Of a stretch of DNA of 56,964 nt, positions 9,507-17,523 are shown piece after piece; the stretch's first letter is position 1; the number at the start of each line of letters is the position of its first letter. The position numbers and the translations under genes were made by a program. Source of the DNA: an uncultured Woeseiaceae bacterium (GTDB lineage: Bacteria; Pseudomonadota; Gammaproteobacteria; Steroidobacterales; Woeseiaceae); assembly GCA_947259285.1 (NCBI GenBank), contig CAMYMR010000028.1, forward strand, positions 1 to 56,964, read 5' to 3'. The notes beneath the pieces are model-generated. The model did no database searches. It was given only the letters and a program-made list of their open reading frames with translations, and was not told the origin of the DNA.

Positions 9507-10160
9507 TCAGGTAAGCTCATAACGGATGATGCGCCCGCCTCTCGCTATGGATTCGAGCGCCAGCCATTCGTCGTTTGACGAATACCAAAGCTTCAGCTCG
9601 AGTTTCTCCGCCGTCAGTCGGTACACCGACGCGTCGACGTTCCGGCCGCGCACCTCGATCATTTCACGCCCCAGATCTTCCACCTGTACGTCAAGGTATT
9701 CACCAGACTGCGCGTTAAGTAATTTGGGCTGCCGTAGAAACTTCGGGTTCCAGTAGGCGAAGGTCATCACGCAATCCAGAAATTCATTCCTGGCGCTACC
9801 GGCATCGATAACAAGCCGGTCTTCAACCGTAGCGCCGCTTACGGCCAGTTTTTTGCCGTTCGACTGCGTTCTCGCGTCAATCTCGTGCAGACAACCGTCC
9901 CGCCATACTTCGTTGGTACTGTGGCGGTAGCGAAAACCATTGACAAAGAGGAATCGCACGTCGAACTTCGCCTCGCTCCTGACTCGTCGACGTTCGCCTT
10001 CTTCGATCAGCTCGAATCGGTGGTAGCCGATCCTGTCGCCGTCCAGCATCACGGAGAAGTCCCAGCTTCTCACGGCATCAGTCGCGCCCGAGACATGCGG
10101 TGCTCCCAGCATCGCCAAAGCAACGAGCGAGCGGACAACGAGCCGTACATTTCTCATCAC
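9507..10160 (-). CDS. DUF6134-like exported protein
   Basis: 217-residue protein with an N-terminal signal peptide (hydrophobic VVRSLVALAMLGAPHVSGA, cleavage near residue 25). The mature part is a beta-rich domain beginning WDFSVMLDGDRIGYHRFEL and resembles the DUF6134 family of exported proteins of unknown function. Start is GTG 10160 or the adjacent ATG 10157, both downstream of AGAGG. It sits between the DUF2878 membrane protein (80-base gap) and the lipocalin, an arrangement consistent with a periplasmic partner in lipid transport or modification; that role is inferred only from neighbours. Confidence 0.65.
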   Translation of the reverse strand: MMRNVRLVVRSLVALAMLGAPHVSGATDAVRSWDFSVMLDGDRIGYHRFELIEEGERRRVRSEAKFDVRFLFVNGFRYRHSTNEVWRDGCLHEIDARTQSNGKKLAVSGATVEDRLVIDAGSARNEFLDCVMTFAYWNPKFLRQPKLLNAQSGEYLDVQVEDLGREMIEVRGRNVDASVYRLTAEKLELKLWYSSNDEWLALESIARGGRIIRYELT

Positions 10161-10240
10161 GAGCTAACCTCTTCCGGCAAAATCGTCGCTCGACACGGCC
10201 CGGGCAACGCCGGCAACAGCCAGTACGACAGCGTGAACAT

Positions 10241-10783
10241 CTACTCGACTGCCTCCTGTGGTACCAGCGGCTCAGAGATTCCGTCAAAGCGTCGTGCGAC
10301 CGCGAGCAACAGGGGCATAAAGATTGCCCACCCTATCGCCAGCGCGATCAACGCACTGGCGTATTCAATGAAGACGATTCCGCCCAGCTTCTGGCCGGCG
10401 ATATAGGATGCAGGGCCGCCGACGGCCCCGAACGCCGCTGCCATTAAAGGCCGCCCTTTCAGCCATCCCATGGATAGGTTGAGCGTTGTTCCGAAGAGCA
10501 TCCACATCGTAACAATCCAGTAGGGCGCCAAAAGATCGCTGAACTGTCCGGATGGATAGGTGACCCAACCAAAGATTACGAGCAGGCTGTCGAAGAATAT
10601 GCCGACGATGCCGCATGCCATGATAAGCGCCAACTCCGCATGCGGCCGACGCGCCTGTCGCAGATGGATCACAAGAACGACGACCAGCGCTAGAGGACCC
10701 AACCACGGCATCTGCTTGGCCGCACCGATAACCGATGAAAACCAGCCGACCTGAAATGCAGCAAAATTTATGAACAGCGGCAT
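10241..10783 (-). CDS. DUF2878 family membrane protein
   Basis: 180-residue integral membrane protein with about five hydrophobic helices. The sequence NFAAFQVGWFSSVIGAA and the later FDSLLVIFGWVTYPSG and GRPLMAAAFGAVGGP segments match the DUF2878 family. The ATG at 10783 is one base after the TAA of the upstream methyltransferase, so translation is probably coupled; a longer frame to 10918 lies inside that gene and is not credible. DUF2878 genes recur next to CFA-like and flavin amine-oxidase-like genes in marine gammaproteobacteria. Function unknown. Confidence 0.8.
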   Translation of the reverse strand: MPLFINFAAFQVGWFSSVIGAAKQMPWLGPLALVVVLVIHLRQARRPHAELALIMACGIVGIFFDSLLVIFGWVTYPSGQFSDLLAPYWIVTMWMLFGTTLNLSMGWLKGRPLMAAAFGAVGGPASYIAGQKLGGIVFIEYASALIALAIGWAIFMPLLLAVARRFDGISEPLVPQEAVE

Positions 10784-10784
10784 C

Positions 10785-11834
10785 TTAGTGGCCCGCCTTT
10801 GAGAACAAGTAGTGACTGACGAACCATTCCTGGCCATCGTTGAACTTGAAAAGCTCCTCGCACGCCATGAAGAACATACGCCAGCGCATCCACCATCGAC
10901 CGGCTTCAGCCTGCCCATAGGTTTCCGCGAGTATTGGCATCACCGCGCTGCGGCGGCTATCCATGCGATCCAACCAGGCGCGCAGGGTCCTGGCATAGTG
11001 CTTGCCGTTCCAGGCCCAGCGCCGCTCGAGCACCAGGTCCTTTTGGAAGACCATCGGAAGCTCGACACTCGGCATGATTCCGCCGGAGAAGAAGTGCCGG
11101 CTCATCCAGTCGGACGGCCCTTTATCGACGTACTCGTAAGGCGTCGAGCGATGACAGAATATGTGCATAAAGAAGCGGCCGTCCGCCACGAGCCATGATC
11201 GGATACGGCGGAATAGCTCGTCGTAATTGCGCATATGCTCGAACATCTCAACGGAGACAATTCGATCGAAGGTGTCTGAGGCTTCAAACTCGTTCATGTC
11301 ACAAACGATCACGTTGATGTTGCCGATGCCCCGCTCCGCAGCGGTCGCAACAATGAAATCGCGCTGAGACTGAGAGTTTGAAACAGAGGTCACGTTCGAG
11401 CCGGGAAAATGCTCGGCCACCCAGAGCGAGAGGGACCCCCAGCCGCAGCCCAGATCGAGCACCTTCATGCCGTCGCGGATGCCGGCACGCTCGACCGTGG
11501 TCCTGAGCGCCGCTTCCTCCGCCTCGCTTAGCGTGCCCACATCGCTGGCCCAGAAACAGCAGCTGTACTTTCTGTGTTCTCCGAGAACCTCAGAAAAAAA
11601 TTCGGCAGGTACTTCGTAATGCTGCTCGTTGGCAAGCTCTGGAACCAGAGCGACCGGCGAATTTCGCATCATATCGGCAAACTGATTCAAGGTCCTTGCA
11701 GCGAACTCAACATCGCCGGCGCGAATTTCCGCAAGCTTTCTCTCGAGCAGGCGACGCATCCCGCCACGTATCACCGTGTCGGGGACCAATCCTGATTCGG
11801 TCCATCCAATCGCTTTTGCTGTAACGCCGCTCAT
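10785..11834 (-). CDS. CFA-like SAM-dependent methyltransferase
   Basis: 349-residue methyltransferase of the cyclopropane-fatty-acid-synthase family, shorter than the synthase at 5654-6928 and clearly divergent from it. The SAM site is KVLDLGCGWGSLSLW near 124-138, followed by VTSVSNSQSQRDFI and RIVSVEMFEHMRNY. It lacks most of the N-terminal lipid-binding domain of full CFA synthases. It is the first gene of the minus-strand block; ATG 11834 follows GGGAGG with good spacing. Having two CFA-type enzymes in one block suggests two successive or alternative acyl-chain methylations. Exact product unknown. Confidence 0.83.
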   Translation of the reverse strand: MSGVTAKAIGWTESGLVPDTVIRGGMRRLLERKLAEIRAGDVEFAARTLNQFADMMRNSPVALVPELANEQHYEVPAEFFSEVLGEHRKYSCCFWASDVGTLSEAEEAALRTTVERAGIRDGMKVLDLGCGWGSLSLWVAEHFPGSNVTSVSNSQSQRDFIVATAAERGIGNINVIVCDMNEFEASDTFDRIVSVEMFEHMRNYDELFRRIRSWLVADGRFFMHIFCHRSTPYEYVDKGPSDWMSRHFFSGGIMPSVELPMVFQKDLVLERRWAWNGKHYARTLRAWLDRMDSRRSAVMPILAETYGQAEAGRWWMRWRMFFMACEELFKFNDGQEWFVSHYLFSKAGH

Positions 11835-11864
11835 CGTCGGCCTCCCAATAAACTGTTGGGAGAC

Positions 11865-11892
11865 AATATACAGAGCTCAATTGAGGCAACAA
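11865..11892 (-). promoter_or_regulatory. Possible promoter of the lipid-modification block
   Basis: Reading the minus strand, TTGTTG (11887-11892) and TATATT (11865-11870) are 16 bases apart, upstream of the first methyltransferase gene. The -35 match is poor. A palindrome CTCAATTGAG lies between the boxes and could be an operator. An alternative-sigma promoter cannot be excluded. Confidence 0.35.
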
Positions 11893-11936
11893 TGGCTTAA
11901 ACGCAGCTGTTACAATCACTTACATGTTGACATGAA

Positions 11937-11964
11937 TTGCAGCACTGCCGGGGTCTGCTAAAAT
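11937..11964 (+). promoter_or_regulatory. Probable sigma70 promoter of tRNA-Arg
   Basis: TTGCAG (11937-11942) and TAAAAT (11959-11964) are 16 bases apart with a TGC extension before the -10. The expected transcription start lies about three bases before the tRNA, and the discriminator is GC-rich as in stringently controlled stable-RNA promoters. Confidence 0.6.
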
Positions 11965-11973
11965 CGCCTCGCC

Positions 11974-12050
11974 GCCCCGGTAGCTCAGCCGGATAGAGCA
12001 CCAGATTCCTAATCTGGGGGTCCCATGTTCGAATCATGGTCGGGGCGCCA
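11974..12050 (+). tRNA. tRNA-Arg (anticodon CCT)
   Basis: 77-base cloverleaf. Acceptor GCCCCGG pairs with TCGGGGC (one G-U), the D-loop segment is AGCTCAGCCGGATAGAGC, the anticodon arm CCAGA-TTCCTAA-TCTGG gives anticodon CCT, and the T arm is CCATG-TTCGAAT-CATGG. The discriminator G is followed by an encoded CCA. It reads the rare arginine codon AGG. Repeats that reuse its 3' end follow directly. Confidence 0.97.
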
Positions 12051-12090
12051 TTCATAACGGACGGGGCGCAGCTCCGTTCGTTATGAATGG
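12048..12090 (+). repeat. Long hairpin using the tRNA-Arg CCA end
   Basis: The encoded CCA of tRNA-Arg is the first part of a long imperfect inverted repeat: CCATTCATAACGG pairs with the far arm ending CGTTATGAATGG. No T-run follows, so it is not a standard intrinsic terminator. If transcribed it would pair the mature 3' end of the tRNA precursor and could block or guide 3' processing. Confidence 0.7.
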
Positions 12091-12114
12091 TTGAACAACC
12101 GACAGATCAGGACA

Positions 12115-12223
12115 CTGTTCGACCAATTGCGCGAGCAATTGGCGACGAAGCGGCGTGAGCCGCGGCGCCCGGAGGGTGAGGATCGCTTATTGGCGATCCG
12201 AATCAATCCTCTCCGGGGCGCCA
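12115..12223 (+). repeat. tRNA-linked structured repeat, Arg unit 1
   Basis: The unit opens with CTGTTCGAC, then hairpin 1 (CCAATTGC-GCGA-GCAATTGG), hairpin 2 (GCGGC-GTGA-GCCGC) and hairpin 3 (GATCGC-TTATT-GGCGATC). It ends in GGGGCGCCA, the same bases that end the adjacent tRNA-Arg. The layout matches the Ser unit at 20668-20771. No protein is encoded. Confidence 0.7.
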
Positions 12224-12312
12224 TGTTCGACAAATTGTGAAACAATTTGGATGCACGAACGGCGCCGCCTAACTAGGAACGCGCCAATGAGTCAATCATG
12301 GTCGGAGTGCCA
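12224..12312 (+). repeat. tRNA-linked structured repeat, Arg unit 2
   Basis: The second unit begins TGTTCGAC and a hairpin (CAAATTGT-GAA-ACAATTTG) closely resembling that of unit 1. It ends with AATCATGGTCGGAGTGCCA, a degenerate copy of the T arm and acceptor 3' strand of tRNA-Arg (two changes in the acceptor part). The stretch from here to 12375 holds no other feature than the ribosome site of the next gene. Confidence 0.65.
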
Positions 12313-12375
12313 TGTTTTGTTTGTTTGATTTTTTGGTTTGCATTTGCCCGCCTGCAGTTGGCTTAGGAGAAATTT

Positions 12376-12855
12376 ATGAAGATTCATTTGCTTTTGATCG
12401 GTCTGGTCGCCATAGCAGCGACGGGCTGCGCCGAAAAGAAACAAGAAGCCCCGGCGCCGGAAGCGGACCCGGCTCCCGCCGCTGAAGCGGCGCAGCCCGC
12501 GGATACAACAGAGCCTGAGGCGATGGGCGACGAAACGGCGGAACTGGGCACAGACGCGTTCCTTCGACACATGCATCAGCACGCCAGCAAGCTCGAGGAT
12601 CTAAACGCGGCCCTTGCGGACGGAGACCTTGCGGCCGCGCGAACGCCGGCCTATTGGCTGGTGGGACACGAAGAGGTCAGCGCCATCCCCGAGGACTGGC
12701 GGGTACATATGCGCCGAATGCGCGACGGAGCTGATGCGGTGAGTCTAGCCGAGGATCTCGACGCCGCTCGCGCGGCGGCAAAAAGCATCTCGGAGGGCTG
12801 TGATGGCTGCCACGCCGCTGCCGAGGTCGAGGTACCGGGCCCGAGTACCGAGTAG
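12376..12855 (+). CDS. Haem-binding (CXXCH) lipoprotein, cytochrome c-prime-like
   Basis: 159 residues. A lipoprotein signal ends in ATGC (lipid Cys18), followed by an Ala/Pro/Glu-rich linker to about residue 55. The folded part is helical and ends with SISEGCDGCHAA, a single CXXCH haem c motif at 142-146 close to the C-terminus. That placement and the predicted four-helix content recall cytochrome c-prime rather than class I cytochromes. It is likely anchored in the periplasm; electron partner unknown. ATG 12376 follows AGGAGA. The SDR gene starts 26 bases downstream. Confidence 0.75.
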   Translation: MKIHLLLIGLVAIAATGCAEKKQEAPAPEADPAPAAEAAQPADTTEPEAMGDETAELGTDAFLRHMHQHASKLEDLNAALADGDLAAARTPAYWLVGHEEVSAIPEDWRVHMRRMRDGADAVSLAEDLDAARAAAKSISEGCDGCHAAAEVEVPGPSTE

Positions 12856-12881
12856 CGACGAAGTGCCAGACGCTTCCTAGC

Positions 12882-13637
12882 ATGGCGGGAGTCGCCGGGC
12901 GGGTTGCTCTGGTTACTGGCGGTGGCCGCGGAATCGGGCGTACCGCGGCAAAACTACTGGCCTCCCGCGGCGCCATCGTGATGTGCGTCTCGAGAACTCG
13001 ACAGGAGCTGGAAGACGTCGGTCTGGAATACGTTGTGGCGGACCTCGGTACGACCGAGGGCTGTTCGCAGGCGGTCGTCGAGACCGAGCAACGGCTGGGG
13101 CCCGTCGAGATTCTGGTTTGCAATCACGGTATCGGCTCCGCACACGAAGACGTTATCTGGAAACAAACCCCTGAGGTCTGGCAGCAGGCGATGCGGGTGA
13201 ACCTCGACGGACCTTTTCATCTGTCCCGGCTCGTTCTGCGAAGTATGGTCGAACGCCGCTACGGTCGAGCCGTCTACGTCAGCTCGACCGCCGGTCTCGT
13301 CGCCGAGCACGCCGGCAGCGCCTATAACAGCTCCAAGCACGGCCTGATCGGCCTGATGCGCTCTGTTGCAGAGGACGCGGGGCCTTACGGCATAACGTCG
13401 AACGCGGTCCTGCCCGGCTGGGTCCGCACAGAGATGGCGGAACGTTCGGCACGCCGGGAAGCAAAGGAACGGGACATAACGGTCGACGACGTATGGCGCG
13501 ATAGAGCGGCTTTATACCCGTCGGGGCGGGTAGCGACTGTCGCGGAAGTCGCCGAAACGATCGCGTTTCTCGCCTCCGAAGAAGCGAGTGGCATCAATGG
13601 CGAGGCCGTGAAGGTTGCTCTTGGCGGCATGTCCTAG
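12882..13637 (+). CDS. Short-chain dehydrogenase/reductase (SDR)
   Basis: 251-residue classical SDR. The cofactor motif is TGGGRGIG at 12-19, the NNAG motif reads NHG near 81, and the catalytic set is Ser134/135, Tyr148 and Lys152 (SST...YNSSK). The C-terminal ASEEASGINGEAVKVALGG is the usual cofactor/tetramer tail of FabG-like enzymes. The substrate cannot be assigned. It follows the haem lipoprotein by 26 bases and may share its transcript. Confidence 0.85.
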   Translation: MAGVAGRVALVTGGGRGIGRTAAKLLASRGAIVMCVSRTRQELEDVGLEYVVADLGTTEGCSQAVVETEQRLGPVEILVCNHGIGSAHEDVIWKQTPEVWQQAMRVNLDGPFHLSRLVLRSMVERRYGRAVYVSSTAGLVAEHAGSAYNSSKHGLIGLMRSVAEDAGPYGITSNAVLPGWVRTEMAERSARREAKERDITVDDVWRDRAALYPSGRVATVAEVAETIAFLASEEASGINGEAVKVALGGMS

Positions 13638-13796
13638 CAATTACCGCGGCGAACCGCTTCTTGAAAATCTTCCATCCGCCGCGACTACTCATGCCACCCG
13701 GCGACTTGCTATCGAATATACTTTGTCGTATTCCCGATACGCCCTGATTGCCTGCTGCGGATAATCGAGGCACCACTCGATAGAGACATCAGAACT

Positions 13797-15386
13797 ATGA
13801 CTTCAATTCCGATTTCCGATTTCGCGACCGTCGACCCTTTCAATGCGATGACGGCCAGCGCACCTGCGAGGGCCATGAACCTGGTGGACGGCCACTGGGC
13901 GGCGGACGGGCCCGTTCGAGATGACATCCCGGACCCGATGTCCGGCGGGCATTTCATGGATGTGCCTGATACGCATGACTTTACGCCTTTCTTGAGCAGC
14001 TTTGCAGCTTGTCCAAAGACCGGTCTGCACAATCCGCTCAAGAATACGGAGCGCTACGTGCATCTAGGCCATGTCTGCGCTCGCGCTGCCGCTCTGTTGG
14101 CGAATGAAAATGTCGAGGCCTATTTCGCGAAGCTGATTCAAAGAGTGATGCCCAAGAGTTGGCAACAATGTCTGAATGAGGTCATTGTCACTCGCGTTTT
14201 TCTGGAAAACTTCGCGGGCGACGGTGTGCGCTTTCTGGGACGCGGATTTTCCAATCCCGGTGACAGAACGGGTCAGGAGTCGCGCGGATACCGCTGGCCG
14301 TTCGGGCCCGTCGTGATTATCGCACCGTTTAATTTCCCGCTGGAGATACCGGCGCTGCAAACTCTGGGCGCTATTTTCATGGGCAACCGGCCGCTCGTAA
14401 AGGTCGACTCCAAAGTCAGCATCGTCTTCGAGCAGTTCTTGCGGCTTCTGATCCACAGCGGCTTGTCGCCCAACGACATTGACCTGATTCACTGCCGCGG
14501 CGAGCGCATGGGCGAATTAATCGATGCCCTGCGGGACCGCGTCCGTATGATTCAGTTCACTGGCTCGAGTCATATTGCAGAGACGATAGCCAGCAAAGTG
14601 AATGGCGCAGTGCGCTTGGAAGACGCCGGATTCGACTGGAAGGTCGTCGGCCCTGACTTTGACGATCGGTGGCTCGACTACGTTGCGTGGCAGTCTGATG
14701 AGGATGCTTACAATGCCTCGGGACAAAAGTGCTCGGCACAGAGCATCCTGTTTGTTCATGAGAACTGGTCAGCCGCCCTGCTCCCCAGACTCGAAGCGTT
14801 GGCGTCACGTCGCAACATCGCTAACCTCTCCGTCGGACCGGTGCTGTCCTGGAACAATGACCAGATCGAGAATCATGTCGACGCCGTTCTCAAAGTGCCC
14901 GGCGCCGAACTCCTGTTCGGCGGCTCGCCGCTTGAAAGTCACGACATTCCGGCGTGCTATGGCGCGTACCAACCAACGGCGGTTCACGTACCGCTGTCCG
15001 CCGTATGTACGGACTTTTTTGAATTGCTCACGACAGAGCTATTCGGGCCGTTTCAGATTGTCACTACTTATGGCGATGAGGACGTACCGTCGCTGTTGGC
15101 TCTGCTGGAGCGAATGTCGCATCACCTCACCGCGGCCGTGGTCAGCGCGGACCCGGTATTTCAGAATCGTATTCTGTCCGCAACGGTCAACGGAACAACC
15201 TATTGCGGCATGCGAGCGCGCACCACCGGCGCACCGCAGAACCATTGGTTCGGGCCGTCGGGCGATCCCCGAGCCGCCGGCATCGGAACACCCGAAGCCA
15301 TTGTGAGCACCTGGAGCGGGCACCGCGAGATCATAATGGACCAGGGTGAGCTGCACGCGGATTGGGAGGTACCGGATCTGCAATAG
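13797..15386 (+). CDS. ALDH12-type delta-1-pyrroline-5-carboxylate dehydrogenase
   Basis: 529-residue aldehyde dehydrogenase superfamily enzyme. The closest remembered family is ALDH12, the P5C dehydrogenase type first known from plants: RLEDAGFDWKVVGPD near 273-287 and YNASGQKCSAQS near 305-316 are diagnostic. Cys312 is the predicted nucleophile, and the oxyanion Asn lies in PFNFP near 177-181. The reaction is P5C to glutamate with NAD, the second step of proline breakdown. No proline dehydrogenase adjoins it. Ribosome site weak. The 159 bases upstream hold no gene. A PutA-like fragment occurs at the other end of the window. Confidence 0.8.
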   Translation: MTSIPISDFATVDPFNAMTASAPARAMNLVDGHWAADGPVRDDIPDPMSGGHFMDVPDTHDFTPFLSSFAACPKTGLHNPLKNTERYVHLGHVCARAAALLANENVEAYFAKLIQRVMPKSWQQCLNEVIVTRVFLENFAGDGVRFLGRGFSNPGDRTGQESRGYRWPFGPVVIIAPFNFPLEIPALQTLGAIFMGNRPLVKVDSKVSIVFEQFLRLLIHSGLSPNDIDLIHCRGERMGELIDALRDRVRMIQFTGSSHIAETIASKVNGAVRLEDAGFDWKVVGPDFDDRWLDYVAWQSDEDAYNASGQKCSAQSILFVHENWSAALLPRLEALASRRNIANLSVGPVLSWNNDQIENHVDAVLKVPGAELLFGGSPLESHDIPACYGAYQPTAVHVPLSAVCTDFFELLTTELFGPFQIVTTYGDEDVPSLLALLERMSHHLTAAVVSADPVFQNRILSATVNGTTYCGMRARTTGAPQNHWFGPSGDPRAAGIGTPEAIVSTWSGHREIIMDQGELHADWEVPDLQ

Positions 15387-15504
15387 GCGGTTTGGATAGA
15401 CTGCTCAACGTGAGTCGTTATCGACCGCTATTCAGCCAAGTATCCGGCCGGGAGCTCCCGATCCGGCAATTGCCAACGACGAGCATTGCCTCTACAGTGG
15501 CGCA

Positions 15505-16293
15505 ATGAATGGACAGGAAACAAAAGCGGAAACGCTAGCGCGGCATCGCAAAATCTTGCTCTGGATGGCGGCTCGAGTATCGATTTACTACATCTTCCTT
15601 GCAGGCGCCGTCGCCATCCTGATAACCGCGTTCCCGAGCATTGTAGACAACCTGCCGCTTGGTGGCGTCGGTGACATTGTCGATTACGGAAGTGCCAGTA
15701 TTTACGACCTCGAGGAAGCGCTGCTCTCAGCCGACGACGAGGAACTCGAGGAAATCGCCAGCGCAACGACTCGTGAGCGACTGGCACGCGGCCCGGCCTG
15801 GCTGCAAGGCGCGATTTCGCTCGTCTACGTAATGGCAGCGACACTTTTGCTCATGCTCCCAGTGTCGTGGGTTTATCGGGCGATACATACCGACAGCGTC
15901 TACGATCATTCGATCGACACGACCACGCTGGTTCTTCCCGCGGTAGTCGCCGGCATCGTCACGGTTGTCCAACACAGCCTCGCACTGGCGTTCAGCCTCG
16001 CCGGAATCGTTGCCGGCGTTCGATTCCGCCGCGCCTTGAGCGATACGTTCGACACGCTGTTCATCCTCGCCTCGATTGGTGTGGGAATTTCTGCCGGTGT
16101 GAAGTCAATTGAAATTGCCGTCGTGTTAACGGTCTTTTTCAACTACGCAGCGATCGCCGTATGCGCTTTCGGTGACGGGCTGGAATCACAATACGTTCTG
16201 GAAGAAGCAACTCGCCGGAAGATCGCCAAAGCGAAGAAGGCCGAAGAAAAGAGAGCCCGCGCCGAACCAACCGGACCAATGTCTAATCTCTAG
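15505..16293 (+). CDS. DUF4956-like membrane protein
   Basis: 262-residue membrane protein. One helix lies near 20-45 and a long soluble loop near 50-95 is rich in Asp/Glu. Then follow four helices from ~100 to 225, including VVQHSLALAFSLAGIVAGVRFR and FDTLFILASIGVGISAGV (quoted in parts), which match the DUF4956 pattern. The C-terminus is a Lys/Ala/Glu tail that is probably cytoplasmic. Function unknown; some relatives sit next to polyphosphate VTC-type genes, but none is here. Its last 11 bases overlap the convergent gene at 16283. Confidence 0.65.
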   Translation: MNGQETKAETLARHRKILLWMAARVSIYYIFLAGAVAILITAFPSIVDNLPLGGVGDIVDYGSASIYDLEEALLSADDEELEEIASATTRERLARGPAWLQGAISLVYVMAATLLLMLPVSWVYRAIHTDSVYDHSIDTTTLVLPAVVAGIVTVVQHSLALAFSLAGIVAGVRFRRALSDTFDTLFILASIGVGISAGVKSIEIAVVLTVFFNYAAIAVCAFGDGLESQYVLEEATRRKIAKAKKAEEKRARAEPTGPMSNL

Positions 16294-17362
16294 ACAGCAT
16301 CTCGTCAAGCTTGTCCTGACCGCGACAGCGATCATAAAGCTGCTTCTTCCGTTTCCGGGGGTCATCAAGGACTTCGAAAAAATCCTCGATGTATTTCAAG
16401 GTCTTCTCCTTGGTTCGTGGCTCAAGCTCTCGCGTGTTGGCAAATAAGCCAATTATCTCCTGGCGCTTCGACTGTACATGCGCGATGGTCTTATCCAGAA
16501 CGCCGGGCGGTTGGCAGAGGCCACGGTAATAGCGCGTCCGCACGAATCGTATCGGGATGAAGTCGGGCGGCGCCGCATACTCTGTGTTCACGAGACCGGA
16601 CATGTCGAAGTCGTACGGAACCGGTATTCTCACGTCGGCGTTGTCTTTGAGTGCGAGAATTTCCGCATTGTGGCAACACTCCCGGCCGTCGGCAGACTTC
16701 AGGTCCGAAAAGTCATTGTTGGCTATCAGAAACTGGAACAACTCCGCCAGCGCCGTCGTTTCGTGGTCCATCTGATCGAATCGGTTGGCAACGACCTTCA
16801 GCCGGGTCAGATCCAGGCGCCTGGCCATGTCACTGTCATCTTCTATGACAAAGGTGAGATCGGTCCAGGGCTGCAGTTTCTCATCGCTGTCAACATAGCT
16901 GATGCGCACCAGTCGCGTGCTAAAGCTCGTGTCGGTCAATATCTGGAAGGTGCGGTAGGCGAGGTATTCGAGCACAACGTGCTGCTGCGATTTCGCGCCG
17001 TCCTCGCAGGGCGCGACAACTTTCAATTTGTCCTGGCCCGCGAATAAGGTCCCTTTGACCTGTTTTTTCTTGAAGTTGAGCTGCAATGGCGGGTACTGAC
17101 AGTACTTGCGCCGGAACAGGCCGCGCGTACGTATGGAGACATCAAGACGCTGTGTCTTTCCATCGGCGGCCGTGTACGTCCACTGTCCCGGAAAGTAAAT
17201 TCGAACGTCCTGATTGCGTTGCGCGTAGGCCTGGGAGATTGGCGCGGTGAGTACGGCCTTAACTACCCCGTCATCCTGGAATAACGGATATCTTTCCGAC
17301 GCCTGGACGGCGCTCGCGAGCGCGATCAGAGTCAGCACCAATGGACGGTAGAATTTCTGCAT
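16283..17362 (-). CDS. Exported conserved protein of unknown function
   Basis: 359 residues from ATG 17362, which gives a clean signal peptide (YRPLVLTLIALASAVQA). An earlier ATG at 17383 is possible. The mature protein is not a family I can name with confidence. Visible blocks are RLDVSIRTRGLFRRKYCQYPP, YLAYRTFQILTD, TFVIEDDSDMARR, FLIANNDFS and VPYDFDMSGLV. The IANNDFS and PYDFDMS pair is reminiscent of catalytic and metal loops in CotH/HipA-type kinase folds, so a secreted atypical kinase is one possibility. The gene stands alone, convergent with the membrane gene. Confidence 0.5.
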   Translation of the reverse strand: MQKFYRPLVLTLIALASAVQASERYPLFQDDGVVKAVLTAPISQAYAQRNQDVRIYFPGQWTYTAADGKTQRLDVSIRTRGLFRRKYCQYPPLQLNFKKKQVKGTLFAGQDKLKVVAPCEDGAKSQQHVVLEYLAYRTFQILTDTSFSTRLVRISYVDSDEKLQPWTDLTFVIEDDSDMARRLDLTRLKVVANRFDQMDHETTALAELFQFLIANNDFSDLKSADGRECCHNAEILALKDNADVRIPVPYDFDMSGLVNTEYAAPPDFIPIRFVRTRYYRGLCQPPGVLDKTIAHVQSKRQEIIGLFANTRELEPRTKEKTLKYIEDFFEVLDDPRKRKKQLYDRCRGQDKLDEMLSRD

Positions 17363-17523
17363 ACACCTATACTTAGACGGCATCGGGGACCGAAATGTTA
17401 TACGAGAATACCGAAGTTGCGACGCAGATCACGATACTCTGCTCATAGCCGGTAAGCGGCGCGCAATGTAGAATCGGCCGCACGAGAGCCGAAACACGGC
17501 GATCGATACCGAGGAGAAATCGC

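Noticed and set aside
12115-12312. CRISPR-like or integron array at the hairpin repeats
   Set aside because: Units are few, unequal in length and diverge internally; there are no regular spacers and no cas or integrase genes.
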